Both the position numbers and the translations under genes were made by a program. 64,000 nucleotides of DNA, from the NCBI RefSeq assembly GCF_019749295.1, contig NZ_JACWFG010000011.1:558001-622000 (forward strand), in the 5' to 3' direction. A model generated the notes under the pieces. The model searched no databases and was not told where the DNA came from. It worked only from the letters and a program-made list of their open reading frames with translations. Position 1 is the first letter of the stretch; each line of letters begins with the position of its first letter. Positions 1 to 8,429 of the stretch are shown here, piece after piece. Source of the DNA: Neobacillus niacini. Lineage in GTDB: Bacteria; Bacillota; Bacilli; Bacillales; Cytobacillaceae.

Positions 1-123
1 CTAGGAAAGGTAAGTTCCTGGCTCTTATTAGTGATTGTTAGCTTCCTAATAGTAGCAACATTAAAACAGGTTAAGGGGAAAAATTCGACTAGACTAGATA
101 CAAAGGAATTTATACAAAAATGA
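1..123 (+). CDS. C-terminal end of a membrane protein (5' truncated)
   Basis: The frame is open from base 1 to a TGA at 121-123, giving 40 residues. A hydrophobic stretch (WLLLVIVSFLIVATL) is followed by a short basic tail, so this is the last membrane helix and cytoplasmic end of a protein that begins outside the window. A strong terminator follows directly, which supports this as a true gene end. The family cannot be named from 40 residues. Confidence 0.55.
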   Translation, partial: LGKVSSWLLLVIVSFLIVATLKQVKGKNSTRLDTKEFIQK

Positions 124-124
124 T

Positions 125-176
125 AGAGTCGTTATATACAAGTGTGTATGCACTACTTGTATATTATGGCTCTTTT
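125..176 (+). terminator. Rho-independent terminator
   Basis: A long imperfect hairpin pairs AGAGTC..ATATACAAGT with ACTTGTATAT..GGCTCT and is followed by TTTT. It starts one base after the stop codon of the truncated gene and separates it from the thiamine operon. Confidence 0.8.
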
Positions 177-294
177 CTATGCAAATGACATACCTGGATG
201 GCTATACACTGAATATTACACTTGAAACTTTCCAATTATTGTATTAGAATTACAATCGTAATCAGAATAATCAAATAAACCAAATAATTAAATT

Positions 295-390
295 GCTAGG
301 GGATCCCTTGATAAGGGCTGAGAATAAAGTAGTTACTTTTAAACCCTCAAAACCTGAACAGGTTAGTACCTGCGTAGGAAAGTAGTGAAT
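295..390 (+). promoter_or_regulatory. TPP riboswitch (THI element)
   Basis: The conserved TPP aptamer elements occur in order: GGGGATCCC, GGGCTGAGA (about 315-323), ACCCTC, then AACCTGAACAGGTTAGTACC (351-370) and TGCGTAGG. The intrinsic terminator at 427-462 would be the expression platform. In Firmicutes this arrangement stops transcription when thiamine pyrophosphate is plentiful, matching the downstream thiazole genes. Confidence 0.95.
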
Positions 391-426
391 GTTTGTACTT
401 GTTTGCATGTAAACAAATTTCAAACC

Positions 427-462
427 AAACCACTTTTCTATTTAGGAAAGTGGTTTTTTTAT
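427..462 (+). terminator. Riboswitch-controlled terminator
   Basis: AAACCACTTT (427-436) pairs with AAAGTGGTTT (447-456), followed by a run of T. It lies between the TPP aptamer and tenI and is the likely regulated attenuator. Confidence 0.85.
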
Positions 463-547
463 TGGCAAAATGCTGATAGGATTGATCCTAAATGTTTTTT
501 TGAGGAGGTGTCTGACGATTTTTAATTGTATTTAAGGAGAGATAAAC

Positions 548-1156
548 GTGAAGCTAATAGCAGTAACAGATGATAGGCAATCAGTACGTGATCTGGCATC
601 TAAGATTATTGCGATAAAAGATATGGTCGATATTGTCCAAATACGTGAAAAAACAAAAACAGCTCAAGAAATTATTACCTTGCTCCAATATTTAGAGGAG
701 GGTGGTGTTGAAAAAGATAAAATTATCCTAAATGACACTTTGGATATTGCTTTGTTAATGGGTATCCAAAGTGCTCATTTACCAGAAAAAGGTCTTCCAG
801 TAAAAATGGTTAAACAAAATTATCCACATATAAGGGTTGGACGCTCTGTTCATTCTTATGAGGGAGCAAAGAAAGCGGAAAGAGATGGCGCGGATTATGT
901 TTTATATGGTCATTGCTTTGAGACGGATAGTAAAAAAGGAAAGACTCCCAATGGCATTCAGCCTATTCTCAAAATGAAACAGGAGCTTAGGATCCCTGTT
1001 TATGCTATTGGTGGTATTACATTGAATAAAATAGATACTTTACAACAGGTAAAAGCAGATGGTATAGCGGTGATGTCAGGAATTTTTTCTGCAGAAAATC
1101 CATTCTCTTCAACAAAACAGTATTATGAGGCGATAAATCATGAAACAAAAATTTGA
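548..1156 (+). CDS. tenI: Thiazole tautomerase TenI
   Basis: A 202-residue protein of the ThiE/TenI TIM-barrel family. TenI aromatises the thiazole product of ThiG, and the sequence here (GRSVHS, GIQPILKM, VYAIGGITL, ADGIAVMSGIF) fits TenI as found beside thiOSGF in Bacillus. It starts at GTG 548, preceded by AAGGAGA (533-539). The 3' end overlaps thiO by 17 bases, so the two are probably translationally coupled. A thiamine-phosphate synthase (ThiE) role is the alternative; position inside the thiazole operon favours TenI. Confidence 0.85.
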   Translation: MKLIAVTDDRQSVRDLASKIIAIKDMVDIVQIREKTKTAQEIITLLQYLEEGGVEKDKIILNDTLDIALLMGIQSAHLPEKGLPVKMVKQNYPHIRVGRSVHSYEGAKKAERDGADYVLYGHCFETDSKKGKTPNGIQPILKMKQELRIPVYAIGGITLNKIDTLQQVKADGIAVMSGIFSAENPFSSTKQYYEAINHETKI

Positions 1157-2258
1157 AGTAGCCATCATTGGAGGCGGAATCATTGGCTGCTCAATTGCCT
1201 ATTATTTAGCAAAGGAAAAGATGAATGTGGCATTGTTTGAGGGCAATCAAATAGGGTCGAAGTCGACTAGTGCTGCAGCTGGAATGCTTGGAGCTCACTC
1301 TGAATGTGACGAGGATTTTGATGTATTTTTCCCTTTTGCAAGAAGCAGTCAGTATGCCTATTCCCAACTTAAAGAAGAATTACATCATTTGAGCGGTCTC
1401 GATATAGGGTACAGAAAAGGCGGGATTTTAAAGCTTGCTTATAATGAAAAGGATATAAATGAGCTTCGTTCCACCTTATCTCAACACACTGTAAAATGGC
1501 TCGATAAAGAGGCTGTATGGGAGATGGAACCTGATGTGTCTTCCGAAGTAGCAGGGGCAGCCTACATTGAAGAAGATGTCAATGTTGTGCCAACCGCTGT
1601 TTGTGAGGCATTTGCCAAAAGTGCCCAAATACTTGGAGCTTCTCTTTTCGAATTTTACCCTGTACTCGATATTCAAAAGCAAGATAATAGCTACTTGATT
1701 CAAACAGCAACAAGTCAAGTTGAAGCTAAGCATGTTGTGGTGGCAAGCGGGGTTTGGAGTACAACATTTTTTAAACAGCTTGGGTTAGACCATCAATTGA
1801 CTCCTGTAAAAGGGGAATGCCTTTCTGTAATAGATGAAAAAGCGACTCTGAAAAAAACCATCTTTCATGATCACTGTTATATTGTCCCTAGAAATAACGG
1901 AAGGCTTGTGATTGGAGCTACCATGATTGAGAATGACTGGAATGAAAGAGTTAGTCTCAGTGGAATTGACAGTATCATTGCGAAGGCAAAAACGATGCTT
2001 CCGACTGTTGCAGATATGAAAATGGACTCATTTTGGGCTGGATTACGTCCTCAAACATTTGATCAAAAGCCATTCATTGGGCATCATCCTGAAGAAGAAG
2101 GGATTTTATTTGCTACAGGCCATTATCGAAATGGGATCCTGCTTGCTCCTGCAACGGGGCAGATGATTACTGATTTGATACTTAAAAGACAAATAAAAAG
2201 CGAATGGGTGGAGGCCTTTAAAATCGACCGCCATCAGCCATTGCTGGTAAGTAGGTGA
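1140..2258 (+). CDS. thiO: Glycine oxidase ThiO
   Basis: A 372-residue flavoprotein of the D-amino-acid oxidase family. The N-terminal FAD Rossmann motif is VAIIGGGIIGCSIAYYLA (residues about 7-24), and the C-terminal family motif FATGHYRNGILLAP is also present. ThiO oxidises glycine to the iminoglyoxylate needed for thiazole formation by ThiG. The ATG lies inside the tenI tail. It belongs to the TPP-riboswitch operon and is typical full length. Confidence 0.93.
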   Translation: MKQKFEVAIIGGGIIGCSIAYYLAKEKMNVALFEGNQIGSKSTSAAAGMLGAHSECDEDFDVFFPFARSSQYAYSQLKEELHHLSGLDIGYRKGGILKLAYNEKDINELRSTLSQHTVKWLDKEAVWEMEPDVSSEVAGAAYIEEDVNVVPTAVCEAFAKSAQILGASLFEFYPVLDIQKQDNSYLIQTATSQVEAKHVVVASGVWSTTFFKQLGLDHQLTPVKGECLSVIDEKATLKKTIFHDHCYIVPRNNGRLVIGATMIENDWNERVSLSGIDSIIAKAKTMLPTVADMKMDSFWAGLRPQTFDQKPFIGHHPEEEGILFATGHYRNGILLAPATGQMITDLILKRQIKSEWVEAFKIDRHQPLLVSR

Positions 2259-2262
2259 ATAA

Positions 2263-2466
2263 ATGTCCATTACATTAAATGGAAAGAGTGTTGACCTTCG
2301 AGAGGGAGTCAATACGGTGGAACAATTACTTTCCCACTATCATTTAGAAAATCGTATTGTCATAGTTGAAATCAACAAGGAAATTGTCATGAAAGAAAAC
2401 TATAAAACAATGAGTCTTTCGCATGGGGATGTCGTTGAAATTATTCATTTTGTAGGAGGAGGATGA
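2263..2466 (+). CDS. thiS: Sulfur carrier protein ThiS
   Basis: A 67-residue ubiquitin-like protein ending in FVGGG. The terminal Gly-Gly is adenylated by ThiF and then thiocarboxylated to deliver sulfur to ThiG; a third glycine precedes it. The gene lies 4 bases after thiO and 3 bases before thiG. Confidence 0.95.
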   Translation: MSITLNGKSVDLREGVNTVEQLLSHYHLENRIVIVEINKEIVMKENYKTMSLSHGDVVEIIHFVGGG

Positions 2467-2469
2467 AAC

Positions 2470-3237
2470 ATGTTAAAAATTGCCAATCGTACGTTTCAAT
2501 CAAGATTGTTATTAGGAACGGGTAAATATCCATCATTTGAAATTCAAAAAAAGGCGGTAGAAGTATCCGAAGCAGAAATTTTAACCTTTGCTGTTAGAAG
2601 AATGAATATATTTGCTGAGGAGCAGCCGAATTTTCTTGAACAACTAGATTTGTCAAAATATACACTTCTTCCTAATACGGCAGGTGCTAAAACAGCTGAA
2701 GAGGCGGTGCGGATTGCAAAACTGGCAAAAGCCTCTGGATTATGTGACATGATTAAAGTAGAAGTGATTGGAGATGATCGAACACTTTTACCAGATCCTA
2801 TTGAAACATTAAAAGCCTCTGAAATGTTATTGGAAGAAGGATTTATTGTTTTGCCTTATACATCCGATGATGTTGTGTTAGCAAGACGTCTTGAAGAACT
2901 TGGGGTACACGCTGTCATGCCAGCTGCATCACCGATTGGCTCTGGTAAGGGAATTATCAATCCACTTTACCTAAAGTTTATTATTGAACAGTCTTCGATT
3001 CCGGTGATCATTGATGCGGGTATTGGTTCTCCTAAAGATGCAGCCTTTGCGATGGAGCTTGGTGCGGACGGAGTGTTACTAAATACAGCCGTTTCAGGTG
3101 CGAAAGATCCTGTTAAAATGGCTCAGGCAATGAAGCTGTCAGTAACAGCAGGGCGTTTAGGATTTGAAGCTGGAAGAATAGAAGAAAAGGAGTATGCGAT
3201 AGCGAGCAGTCCAACAACTGGGATGGTGACATCTTGA
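2470..3237 (+). CDS. thiG: Thiazole synthase ThiG
   Basis: A 255-residue TIM-barrel enzyme that condenses deoxyxylulose 5-phosphate, the glycine imine and ThiS-thiocarboxylate into the thiazole phosphate. The Schiff-base lysine is at residue 96 in [11 protein letters not shown], the position known in Bacillus ThiG. The phosphate-site motif [20 protein letters not shown] is intact. The stop overlaps the TTG start of thiF in a TTGA. Confidence 0.95.
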   Translation: MLKIANRTFQSRLLLGTGKYPSFEIQKKAVEVSEAEILTFAVRRMNIFAEEQPNFLEQLDLSKYTLLPNTAGAKTAEEAVRIAKLAKASGLCDMIKVEVIGDDRTLLPDPIETLKASEMLLEEGFIVLPYTSDDVVLARRLEELGVHAVMPAASPIGSGKGIINPLYLKFIIEQSSIPVIIDAGIGSPKDAAFAMELGADGVLLNTAVSGAKDPVKMAQAMKLSVTAGRLGFEAGRIEEKEYAIASSPTTGMVTS

Positions 3238-4250
3238 GTAATCGGTATTCCAGACAGGAGTTATTTTTAGGAAGTAAGGCACAAGCTAATATAAATGAGG
3301 CGAGTGTAATCATCATTGGTGCTGGAGCACTTGGATCTGCAAGTGCTGAAATGTTAGTAAGAGCTGGGATCGGGGTCCTGACGGTAGTCGATCGAGATTA
3401 TGTCGATCTGACCAATTTACAAAGGCAGCAATTATATACAGAAGAAGACGTAAGTAATCAATTACCAAAGGCCATTGCTGCCAAAACAAGACTCGAACAA
3501 ATAAACAGCGAAATTACGATTAATTGTTTCATAGAAGATGTTAACGGACTGAATATTGAAGAATTGATAAAAGGTCATTCAGTGATTGTGGACGCAACTG
3601 ATAATTTTGAAACTAGTTTAATTGTAAATGATGCAGCTGTGAAACATGGAATTCCATTTCTATTTGGAGCATGTGTGGGAAGTTATGGACTTACATATCC
3701 GATTATTCCGGGAGAAACACCTTGTTTACATTGTTTACTAAATTATTTGCCAATGGATGGGATGACTTGTGATACTGTAGGCGTGATAAGTCCGATTGTT
3801 CAAATTACGGCGGCATTACAAATTACACAAGTTTTACAGATTCTTTCAGGTGAAACACTTTTTCCGATACTTCAATCCATGGATATTTGGAAAAATGAAA
3901 AAGCGGAGATTAATGTGACTCAGTTAAAAAACAAACTTTGTCCAACTTGTGGAGAACATCCATCCCATCCTTTTTTATCGTTTGAAAACCAGATGAAAAC
4001 AGATGTCTTATGTGGAAGAGATGCTGTCCAGCTTCGTCCAGGGCTAGGACGAAGAACATATTCCCTCCCTCACTTGTTGGAGAGATTGGAGAGTCACGTT
4101 AAGAATCCTGTATTAAACCAATATTTGCTTTCATGTAAATTTGAGGATTATCGAGTTGTATTCTTTAAGGATGGCCGTGCAATTATTCACGGTACGAATG
4201 AAGCGAAAAATGCGCGAGCTGTCTATAACCGATTTATTCAATTTTATTAG
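3234..4250 (+). CDS. thiF: ThiF, ThiS adenylyltransferase
   Basis: A 338-residue E1-like enzyme that adenylates ThiS. The nucleotide-binding [19 protein letters not shown] (about residues 29-47), the N-L-Q-R-Q motif, and two zinc-binding CxxC pairs (CLHC and CPTC) are visible. The C-terminal ~100 residues form the rhodanese-like or variable tail common in this family. Start TTG 3234 overlaps the thiG stop. It is the last gene of the riboswitch operon; no thiD follows inside the window. Confidence 0.9.
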   Translation: MSNRYSRQELFLGSKAQANINEASVIIIGAGALGSASAEMLVRAGIGVLTVVDRDYVDLTNLQRQQLYTEEDVSNQLPKAIAAKTRLEQINSEITINCFIEDVNGLNIEELIKGHSVIVDATDNFETSLIVNDAAVKHGIPFLFGACVGSYGLTYPIIPGETPCLHCLLNYLPMDGMTCDTVGVISPIVQITAALQITQVLQILSGETLFPILQSMDIWKNEKAEINVTQLKNKLCPTCGEHPSHPFLSFENQMKTDVLCGRDAVQLRPGLGRRTYSLPHLLERLESHVKNPVLNQYLLSCKFEDYRVVFFKDGRAIIHGTNEAKNARAVYNRFIQFY

Positions 4251-4303
4251 GATTTGGTTAAACGCTGCATAAGAAATAGGAAATAATAAGATAATGGAAG
4301 AGT

Positions 4304-4332
4304 GGTCTAGCCTCAAAGAAAGAGGTTAGACC
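4304..4332 (+). terminator. Possible terminator after thiF
   Basis: GGTCTAGCCTC (4304-4314) pairs with GAGGTTAGACC (4322-4332), an 11-bp stem with a 7-base loop. No T-run follows, so it may act as an RNA-stabilising hairpin rather than a strong terminator. Confidence 0.45.
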
Positions 4333-4396
4333 CGTAATTAATCGTTATTCATAAAAATAATTCATTTACCCATATAATTACATTTGACAAATTCAA

Positions 4397-4417
4397 CTGT
4401 AAAAATTAATATTACAG
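4397..4417. promoter_or_regulatory. Rrf2-type operator, copy 1 of 4
   Basis: CTGTAA-N9-TTACAG, a perfect 6-bp inverted repeat spanning 21 bp, upstream of the Spx-family gene. The same spacing recurs at 4481, 4980 and 5513. Confidence 0.7.
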
Positions 4418-4480
4418 TATAGCCATTGAGTTTAGCTCTCTAAATTAGTTTGTAATTTACATGTTCTTATGGCCTTATAA

Positions 4481-4501
4481 CTGTAATATTTTTCGTTACA
4501 T
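4481..4501. promoter_or_regulatory. Rrf2-type operator, copy 2 of 4
   Basis: CTGTAA-N9-TTACAT, one mismatch from the consensus and with identical spacing. It is the copy closest to the Spx-family start, about 50 bases upstream. Confidence 0.65.
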
Positions 4502-4550
4502 TTAGGATATTAAGCAATGGTTGAATGATAAAAAGGGAGTGTGTAAAGGT

Positions 4551-4946
4551 ATGGTAACAGTATTTACAACACCAAGCTGTGGTTCTTGTCGAAAAGCAAA
4601 GGCGTGGCTGGAGGATCGTCAGATTGATTATATTGAAAGAAATATAATTGCTAGTCCACTTACCATTGATGAAATTAAATCGATTCTTCGCCTGACAGAA
4701 GAAGGGACGGACGAGATTATCTCAACAACCTCAAAAGCTTTCCAGGAAATGAATGTCGATATTGAATCTCTGCCACTCAATGCCTTATATAAATTATTAA
4801 TCGACAACCCGAAAATGTTGCGACGCCCAATCATCCTAGATGAAAAGAGATTACAAGTTGGATATAACGAGGACGAAATTAGCAGGTTTTTACCACGCAG
4901 GCTTCGTACATTTGTACACATTGAATCGCAAAAAGCCGCTAACTAA
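4551..4946 (+). CDS. Spx/ArsC-family transcription regulator (SpxA2-like)
   Basis: A 131-residue protein, exactly the usual Spx length. It has the redox CGSC disulfide switch at residues 10-13 ([16 protein letters not shown]) and the conserved Spx core LRRPII and [12 protein letters not shown] near the C terminus. Spx proteins bind the RNA polymerase alpha C-terminal domain and switch on thiol-stress genes. ATG 4551 is chosen because Spx proteins begin MVT; an upstream in-frame start would add 10 unconserved residues. The neighbouring Rrf2 gene recalls SaiR, known to repress spxA2 in Bacillus anthracis, so this is probably a SpxA2-type paralogue rather than the housekeeping Spx. Confidence 0.88.
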   Translation: MVTVFTTPSCGSCRKAKAWLEDRQIDYIERNIIASPLTIDEIKSILRLTEEGTDEIISTTSKAFQEMNVDIESLPLNALYKLLIDNPKMLRRPIILDEKRLQVGYNEDEISRFLPRRLRTFVHIESQKAAN

Positions 4947-4979
4947 TAGGGATGTAAATGAAAGTTATGTGCAGCCAAT

Positions 4980-5000
4980 CTGTAACGTTTATCAATACAG
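4980..5000. promoter_or_regulatory. Rrf2-type operator, copy 3 of 4
   Basis: CTGTAA-N9-ATACAG (one mismatch) sits just upstream of a TATAAT at 5013-5018 and would overlap the -35 region. This suggests negative autoregulation of the Rrf2 gene. Confidence 0.65.
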
Positions 5001-5067
5001 TATAGTAAATGATATAATAGGTAATAGTAGCTATAATAAAATATGATGAATGTTTAGGAGGAAGGTC

Positions 5068-5481
5068 ATGAACAGTGATTTTACACTTGCCATTCACAGT
5101 TTAACACTGCTTGCATTACAGCCAGATCGGATGTCAACAAGTGAGTATATCGCAGAAAGTGCCGGAGTCCACCCAGTACGTATTCGAAAAGTATTAAGTT
5201 TATTAAAAAAACATGGTTTTATTAAATCAAAAGAAGGAACAGGCGGCGGATTTATATTTGCTCTAGATCTTAGTGAGGTTAATCTCTGGGATATATATAA
5301 GATTACTTCTGAAGGTACACTTCAGCCTAAATGCCCTGAATCAAATGAACGGTGCATTGTAGGGGCAAATATGCAGAGTGTCTTGTTTACCATTTTTTTA
5401 GGTGCGGAAGACCATCTGGGTGAATATTTAAAAGACTACACCATTAGAGAAATTGTTGATCTAATCAATCAAAAAGAATAA
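5068..5481 (+). CDS. Rrf2-family redox repressor (SaiR-like)
   Basis: A 137-residue Rrf2 winged-helix regulator: N-terminal DFTLAIHSLTLLAL, recognition helix HPVRIRKVLSLLKKHG, wing EGTGGGFIFA, and cysteines at residues 89 and 96 (KCPESNERC) in the usual sensing loop. ATG 5068 follows AGGAGG at 5056-5062; an upstream frame extension lacks a binding site. In B. anthracis a protein of this type (SaiR) represses spxA2. Here the gene is flanked by four identical-spacing palindromes, which are its likely operators. It is thiol-sensing rather than [FeS]-binding if the two-cysteine count is meaningful (inference). Confidence 0.85.
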   Translation: MNSDFTLAIHSLTLLALQPDRMSTSEYIAESAGVHPVRIRKVLSLLKKHGFIKSKEGTGGGFIFALDLSEVNLWDIYKITSEGTLQPKCPESNERCIVGANMQSVLFTIFLGAEDHLGEYLKDYTIREIVDLINQKE

Positions 5482-5512
5482 AGACTTGGCAACAAGTTTC
5501 TTTCTAATTTAA

Positions 5513-5533
5513 CTGTAATAATTTAAATTACAG
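5513..5533. promoter_or_regulatory. Rrf2-type operator, copy 4 of 4
   Basis: A perfect CTGTAA-N9-TTACAG, 52 bases upstream of the IDEAL-domain gene. It places that gene in the same predicted regulon as the Spx and Rrf2 genes. Confidence 0.7.
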
Positions 5534-5584
5534 TAAATGTTGAATATTTAGTAGTACAATACTTTTCCGAGCAGGTGAAAAATT

Positions 5585-5926
5585 ATGTTGAATAATAATC
5601 ATTTTCCAATGTTAGAACTAGGTGATTGGGTTAAGGGTAATTTGCTGAGCGGGGAATTAATTATAGGTTATATTGACTCACTGAGCATTTTAGAAGGAGT
5701 GGCTAAGGTCACGATTGTCACAAGTGACAACAAAGACATATGCGGCAAAACAGTAGCATTATTAACCAGCCAGCTAAAATGCCTGCCAGCTGCGAATGTA
5801 TCTAATAAGGAACAAATCCTTTTCCTAATTGACTTGGCGTTATCAACCGGAGATGAAGAATGGTTTAATGAGCTGTCAGCGAAATTGAATTCAATGACTC
5901 AACTTATAAAGGAAGTTAATGCATAA
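5585..5926 (+). CDS. IDEAL-domain protein
   Basis: A 113-residue soluble protein. Residues about 80-105 (LIDLALSTGDEEWFNELSAKL) match the IDEAL domain of small Bacillales proteins. The N-terminal ~70 residues (LELGDWVKGNLLSGELIIGYID) look like a small beta-barrel. IDEAL proteins are poorly characterised, and some are thought to act as adaptors. The upstream palindrome shared with the Spx and Rrf2 genes suggests a thiol-stress role, possibly an adaptor or anti-adaptor for Spx. That last idea is inference only. Confidence 0.75.
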   Translation: MLNNNHFPMLELGDWVKGNLLSGELIIGYIDSLSILEGVAKVTIVTSDNKDICGKTVALLTSQLKCLPAANVSNKEQILFLIDLALSTGDEEWFNELSAKLNSMTQLIKEVNA

Positions 5927-6013
5927 GAGCATCATTTAAGAAAACAGAAAACCAAATAAGCGGCGAATGCATTACTTTTGACAATTAGCATTAAAGTGGG
6001 TAAGGTGACTTTG

Positions 6014-6075
6014 TAAGATACGATATATCTTATCCACATATAGGGTTAATCACATTACTAATATAAGAATCTTAT
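6014..6075. promoter_or_regulatory. Two inverted repeats upstream of the nitroreductase
   Basis: TAAGATA-N5-TATCTTA (6014-6032) is perfect, and ATAAGAATCTTAT (6063-6075) is a compact palindrome of a related half-site. Both lie within 120 bases of the nitroreductase start and are candidate sites for a dimeric repressor not encoded nearby. Confidence 0.5.
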
Positions 6076-6131
6076 AAAAATGTTCACAATAGAGTTGAAC
6101 GAACTATCATGTATTACTTGGAGGAATTAGA

Positions 6132-6794
6132 ATGTCAAACACTCAAACCTTAGAAAAAATCGAACAGCAAAAGTTTATAGATGTTATTCGTGAACGTCGA
6201 TCTGTGCGTGCTTACGATCCGACAGTGCAGATTTCACGTGAAGAAATGACTGAAATACTGGAGCTAGCAACATTAGCTCCTTCGTCATCAAACCTGCAGC
6301 CATGGCGTTTTCTAGTCATCGATAAACCTGAGTTAAAGGAAAAGCTTTTACCCATCTCGTTTAACCAACAACAAGTAGTCGAAGCTTCTGCTGTTATTGC
6401 AGTACTTGGCGATGTGGAAAGCTACAAGAATGCTGAAAAAATTTATGGTCAGGCAGCGGAAGCAGGCTTTATGCCAGCTGACACGGCTAAATCTTTCATC
6501 GAACGAACAGTTGGCATGTACTCAAGCTTACCGCCTGAAACAGCTCGCCAGATCGTATATACCGATGGCGGCCTAATCTCCATGCTGCTTATGCTTGTGG
6601 CCCGATCCAAAGGTTACGACACGGTTCCGATGGGCGGGTACGATAAAGCGAAATTCATGGAAGCATTCGGAATTTCCCAACAGTTTGTGCCAGTTATGCT
6701 CATTGCTATCGGAAAAGCAGCAAAACCAGGACATCCTACTACACGACTTCCAATAGAGGATGTAGCATTCTTTAACGAGCTGCCTTCTAAATAA
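6132..6794 (+). CDS. Nitroreductase-family flavoenzyme
   Basis: A 220-residue FMN-dependent oxidoreductase with the family N-terminal ERRSVRAYDP and the FMN-contact LAPSSSNLQPWRF (residues about 56-68). The C-terminal half has GYDTVPMGGYD and VPVMLIAIGKA. The closest described relatives by pattern are MhqN/YodC-type quinone or nitro reductases of Bacillus. GGAGG precedes ATG 6132. Position after a thiol-stress block suggests electrophile defence (inference). Confidence 0.85.
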   Translation: MSNTQTLEKIEQQKFIDVIRERRSVRAYDPTVQISREEMTEILELATLAPSSSNLQPWRFLVIDKPELKEKLLPISFNQQQVVEASAVIAVLGDVESYKNAEKIYGQAAEAGFMPADTAKSFIERTVGMYSSLPPETARQIVYTDGGLISMLLMLVARSKGYDTVPMGGYDKAKFMEAFGISQQFVPVMLIAIGKAAKPGHPTTRLPIEDVAFFNELPSK

Positions 6795-6912
6795 GTGACA
6801 TAATGCGTATTTTATCTCACGTTCTTTCCTTAGGACGGGTTTATTTTTGTTTGCGGTACACATACTAACTAGTAATAAATGACTATTTTAGTTGTTTTAA
6901 CAGCTTTTAGAT

Positions 6913-6939
6913 GATATATTTATATATAATAAATATATC
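6913..6939. promoter_or_regulatory. Probable operator of the GntR/LacI regulator
   Basis: A perfect inverted repeat with 11-bp arms (GATATATTTAT / ATAAATATATC) and a 5-base centre, ending 24 bases before the regulator start. A matching half (ATAAATATATG) recurs at 8250-8260 in the promoter of the downstream transporter. Confidence 0.65.
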
Positions 6940-6962
6940 AACTTTAAAAGGTGAATAAGAGA

Positions 6963-8105
6963 ATGAGTACTCCCTTATACGAAAAAATATATGAATATAT
7001 TATCAATCAGATAAAACAAGGACATTTAATGGAGGGAGATAGAGTTCCTTCAGAAAAGGAGCTGGCAGAAGAATTTGATGTAAGCAGAATTACATCAAAA
7101 AAAGCGTTGGATTTGCTAGCTCAAAATAACATCATTGAGCGGATAAGAGGGAAAGGATCATTTGTGGCCAATCTGCAGCAAGAAAATAACGATTGCTCTA
7201 CAAATGACATCCCAAGTCCCATTCTACCAAATAGTAAATTAATCGCTTTAATCATACCTGATTTTGATAATGCCTTTGGCTTAAACCTAGTGAAAACCAT
7301 AGAAAAAGTCTGTCTGCTAAACAACTGCAACTTGATTATCCGTCGTACAGGAGGGAAAACAAAAGAAGAGGAAAATGCGATAATTGATCTTGTAAATAGT
7401 GGAGTGGATGGTCTCATCATTTTTCCTGTCCACGGTGAACATTACAATACAGAAATATTAAAACTAGTATTAAAGGATTTTCCAATCGTGTTGGTGGATC
7501 GTTACTTGAAGGGAATTCCCGCAAGTTCTGTTTGTACAAATAATCAATCAGCCTCTGAAACCTTAACGAATTATTTATTCACTTTAGGTCATAAGGAAAT
7601 CGCTTTCATGTCCCCGACTCCAAACGGTAATTCGACGATTGAAGAGAGACTCCAAGGGTTTCACATCGCTTATTCAAAGCAAGGATTGAAATTGAATCCT
7701 GATTTATTAGTAATTGATTTGATCAGTTCCTTACCGCAAAATAATGAAGATCAGTCAGGTATAACCTTGCAAGCCGATTCGCAATCCATCAAACGTTTTA
7801 TTGAAAACCATCCGGAAGTCACGGCCTTTGTTGTAGGTGAATATAATTTGGCTCTTACTCTTAATAATGTATTAAACAAGTTGGGAAAAAAAGTTCCCGA
7901 AGATTATTCCATTGTTTGTTTTGACTGTCCAGAAGACCGTTATGAACAGCCTCTCTTTACTCATATCCATCAACATGAGGAAGAAATGGGAAAGAAGGCC
8001 GTTCATTTATTAATGAAACAGTTAAATGGAGAAAAAATTCCCAAGCATACTGTTATTGATTTTACACTTTTTAAAGGAAAATCAACGGCTCCGAATCTTC
8101 CATAA
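6963..8105 (+). CDS. GntR/LacI-type sugar-responsive regulator (AraR-like)
   Basis: About 380 residues: an N-terminal GntR winged helix (MSTPLYEKIYEYIINQIKQG, then LAEEFDVSRITSKKALDLL, RIRGKGSFV) joined to a LacI-type sugar-binding domain (LIALIIPDFDNAFGLNLV to the C terminus). This is the architecture of AraR. ATG 6963 is chosen because AAAGGTGA is well spaced for it; GTG 6951 overlaps that site. The gene precedes a sugar importer, so it probably senses that sugar. The 27-bp palindrome upstream suggests autoregulation. Confidence 0.87.
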   Translation: MSTPLYEKIYEYIINQIKQGHLMEGDRVPSEKELAEEFDVSRITSKKALDLLAQNNIIERIRGKGSFVANLQQENNDCSTNDIPSPILPNSKLIALIIPDFDNAFGLNLVKTIEKVCLLNNCNLIIRRTGGKTKEEENAIIDLVNSGVDGLIIFPVHGEHYNTEILKLVLKDFPIVLVDRYLKGIPASSVCTNNQSASETLTNYLFTLGHKEIAFMSPTPNGNSTIEERLQGFHIAYSKQGLKLNPDLLVIDLISSLPQNNEDQSGITLQADSQSIKRFIENHPEVTAFVVGEYNLALTLNNVLNKLGKKVPEDYSIVCFDCPEDRYEQPLFTHIHQHEEEMGKKAVHLLMKQLNGEKIPKHTVIDFTLFKGKSTAPNLP

Positions 8106-8117
8106 TAAATTAATCCA

Positions 8118-8150
8118 AAAAACAATCCATTGAGTAAGGATTGTTTTTTT
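8118..8150 (+). terminator. Terminator after the regulator
   Basis: AAACAATCC pairs with GGATTGTTT around a 9-base loop, followed by a run of ten T. It isolates the regulator from the transporter operon. A second small hairpin (TTCCC / GGGAA) follows at about 8159-8180. Confidence 0.88.
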
Positions 8151-8244
8151 TTTATTTATTCCCATTCTTTTTGGGAAAAAAGAAAGGAATAGATGATATG
8201 GAATACCTAAAGAGAACATAAAGAACGAATATTCAAAAAATATG

Positions 8245-8273
8245 TTGACATAAATATATGCACTTGGTAATCT
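8245..8273 (+). promoter_or_regulatory. Sigma-A promoter of the sugar operon
   Basis: TTGACA (8245-8250), a 17-base spacer and TAATCT (8268-8273). The spacer carries ATAAATATATG, matching one arm of the regulator's own palindrome. Confidence 0.6.
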
Positions 8274-8344
8274 ATCAATATACCATTAATAATAACAAGC
8301 ATGAGTTGTTATATCATCTTAAGTTATATTTTTTTATCAACCTT

Positions 8345-8358
8345 TGAAAGCGCTTTTA
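8345..8358 (+). promoter_or_regulatory. CcpA cre site
   Basis: TGAAAGCGCTTTTA matches the cre consensus (TGNAAGCGNTNNCA-like) with one deviation at the end. It lies about 70 bases downstream of the predicted promoter, a position where CcpA acts as a transcription roadblock. Confidence 0.8.
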
Positions 8359-8429
8359 TTAATGGTGCATCTAAGAAAGTACATAGGAAGTGATTAAAAA
8401 ATAATAGTAAAAAAGGCAGGGGGATGAAG

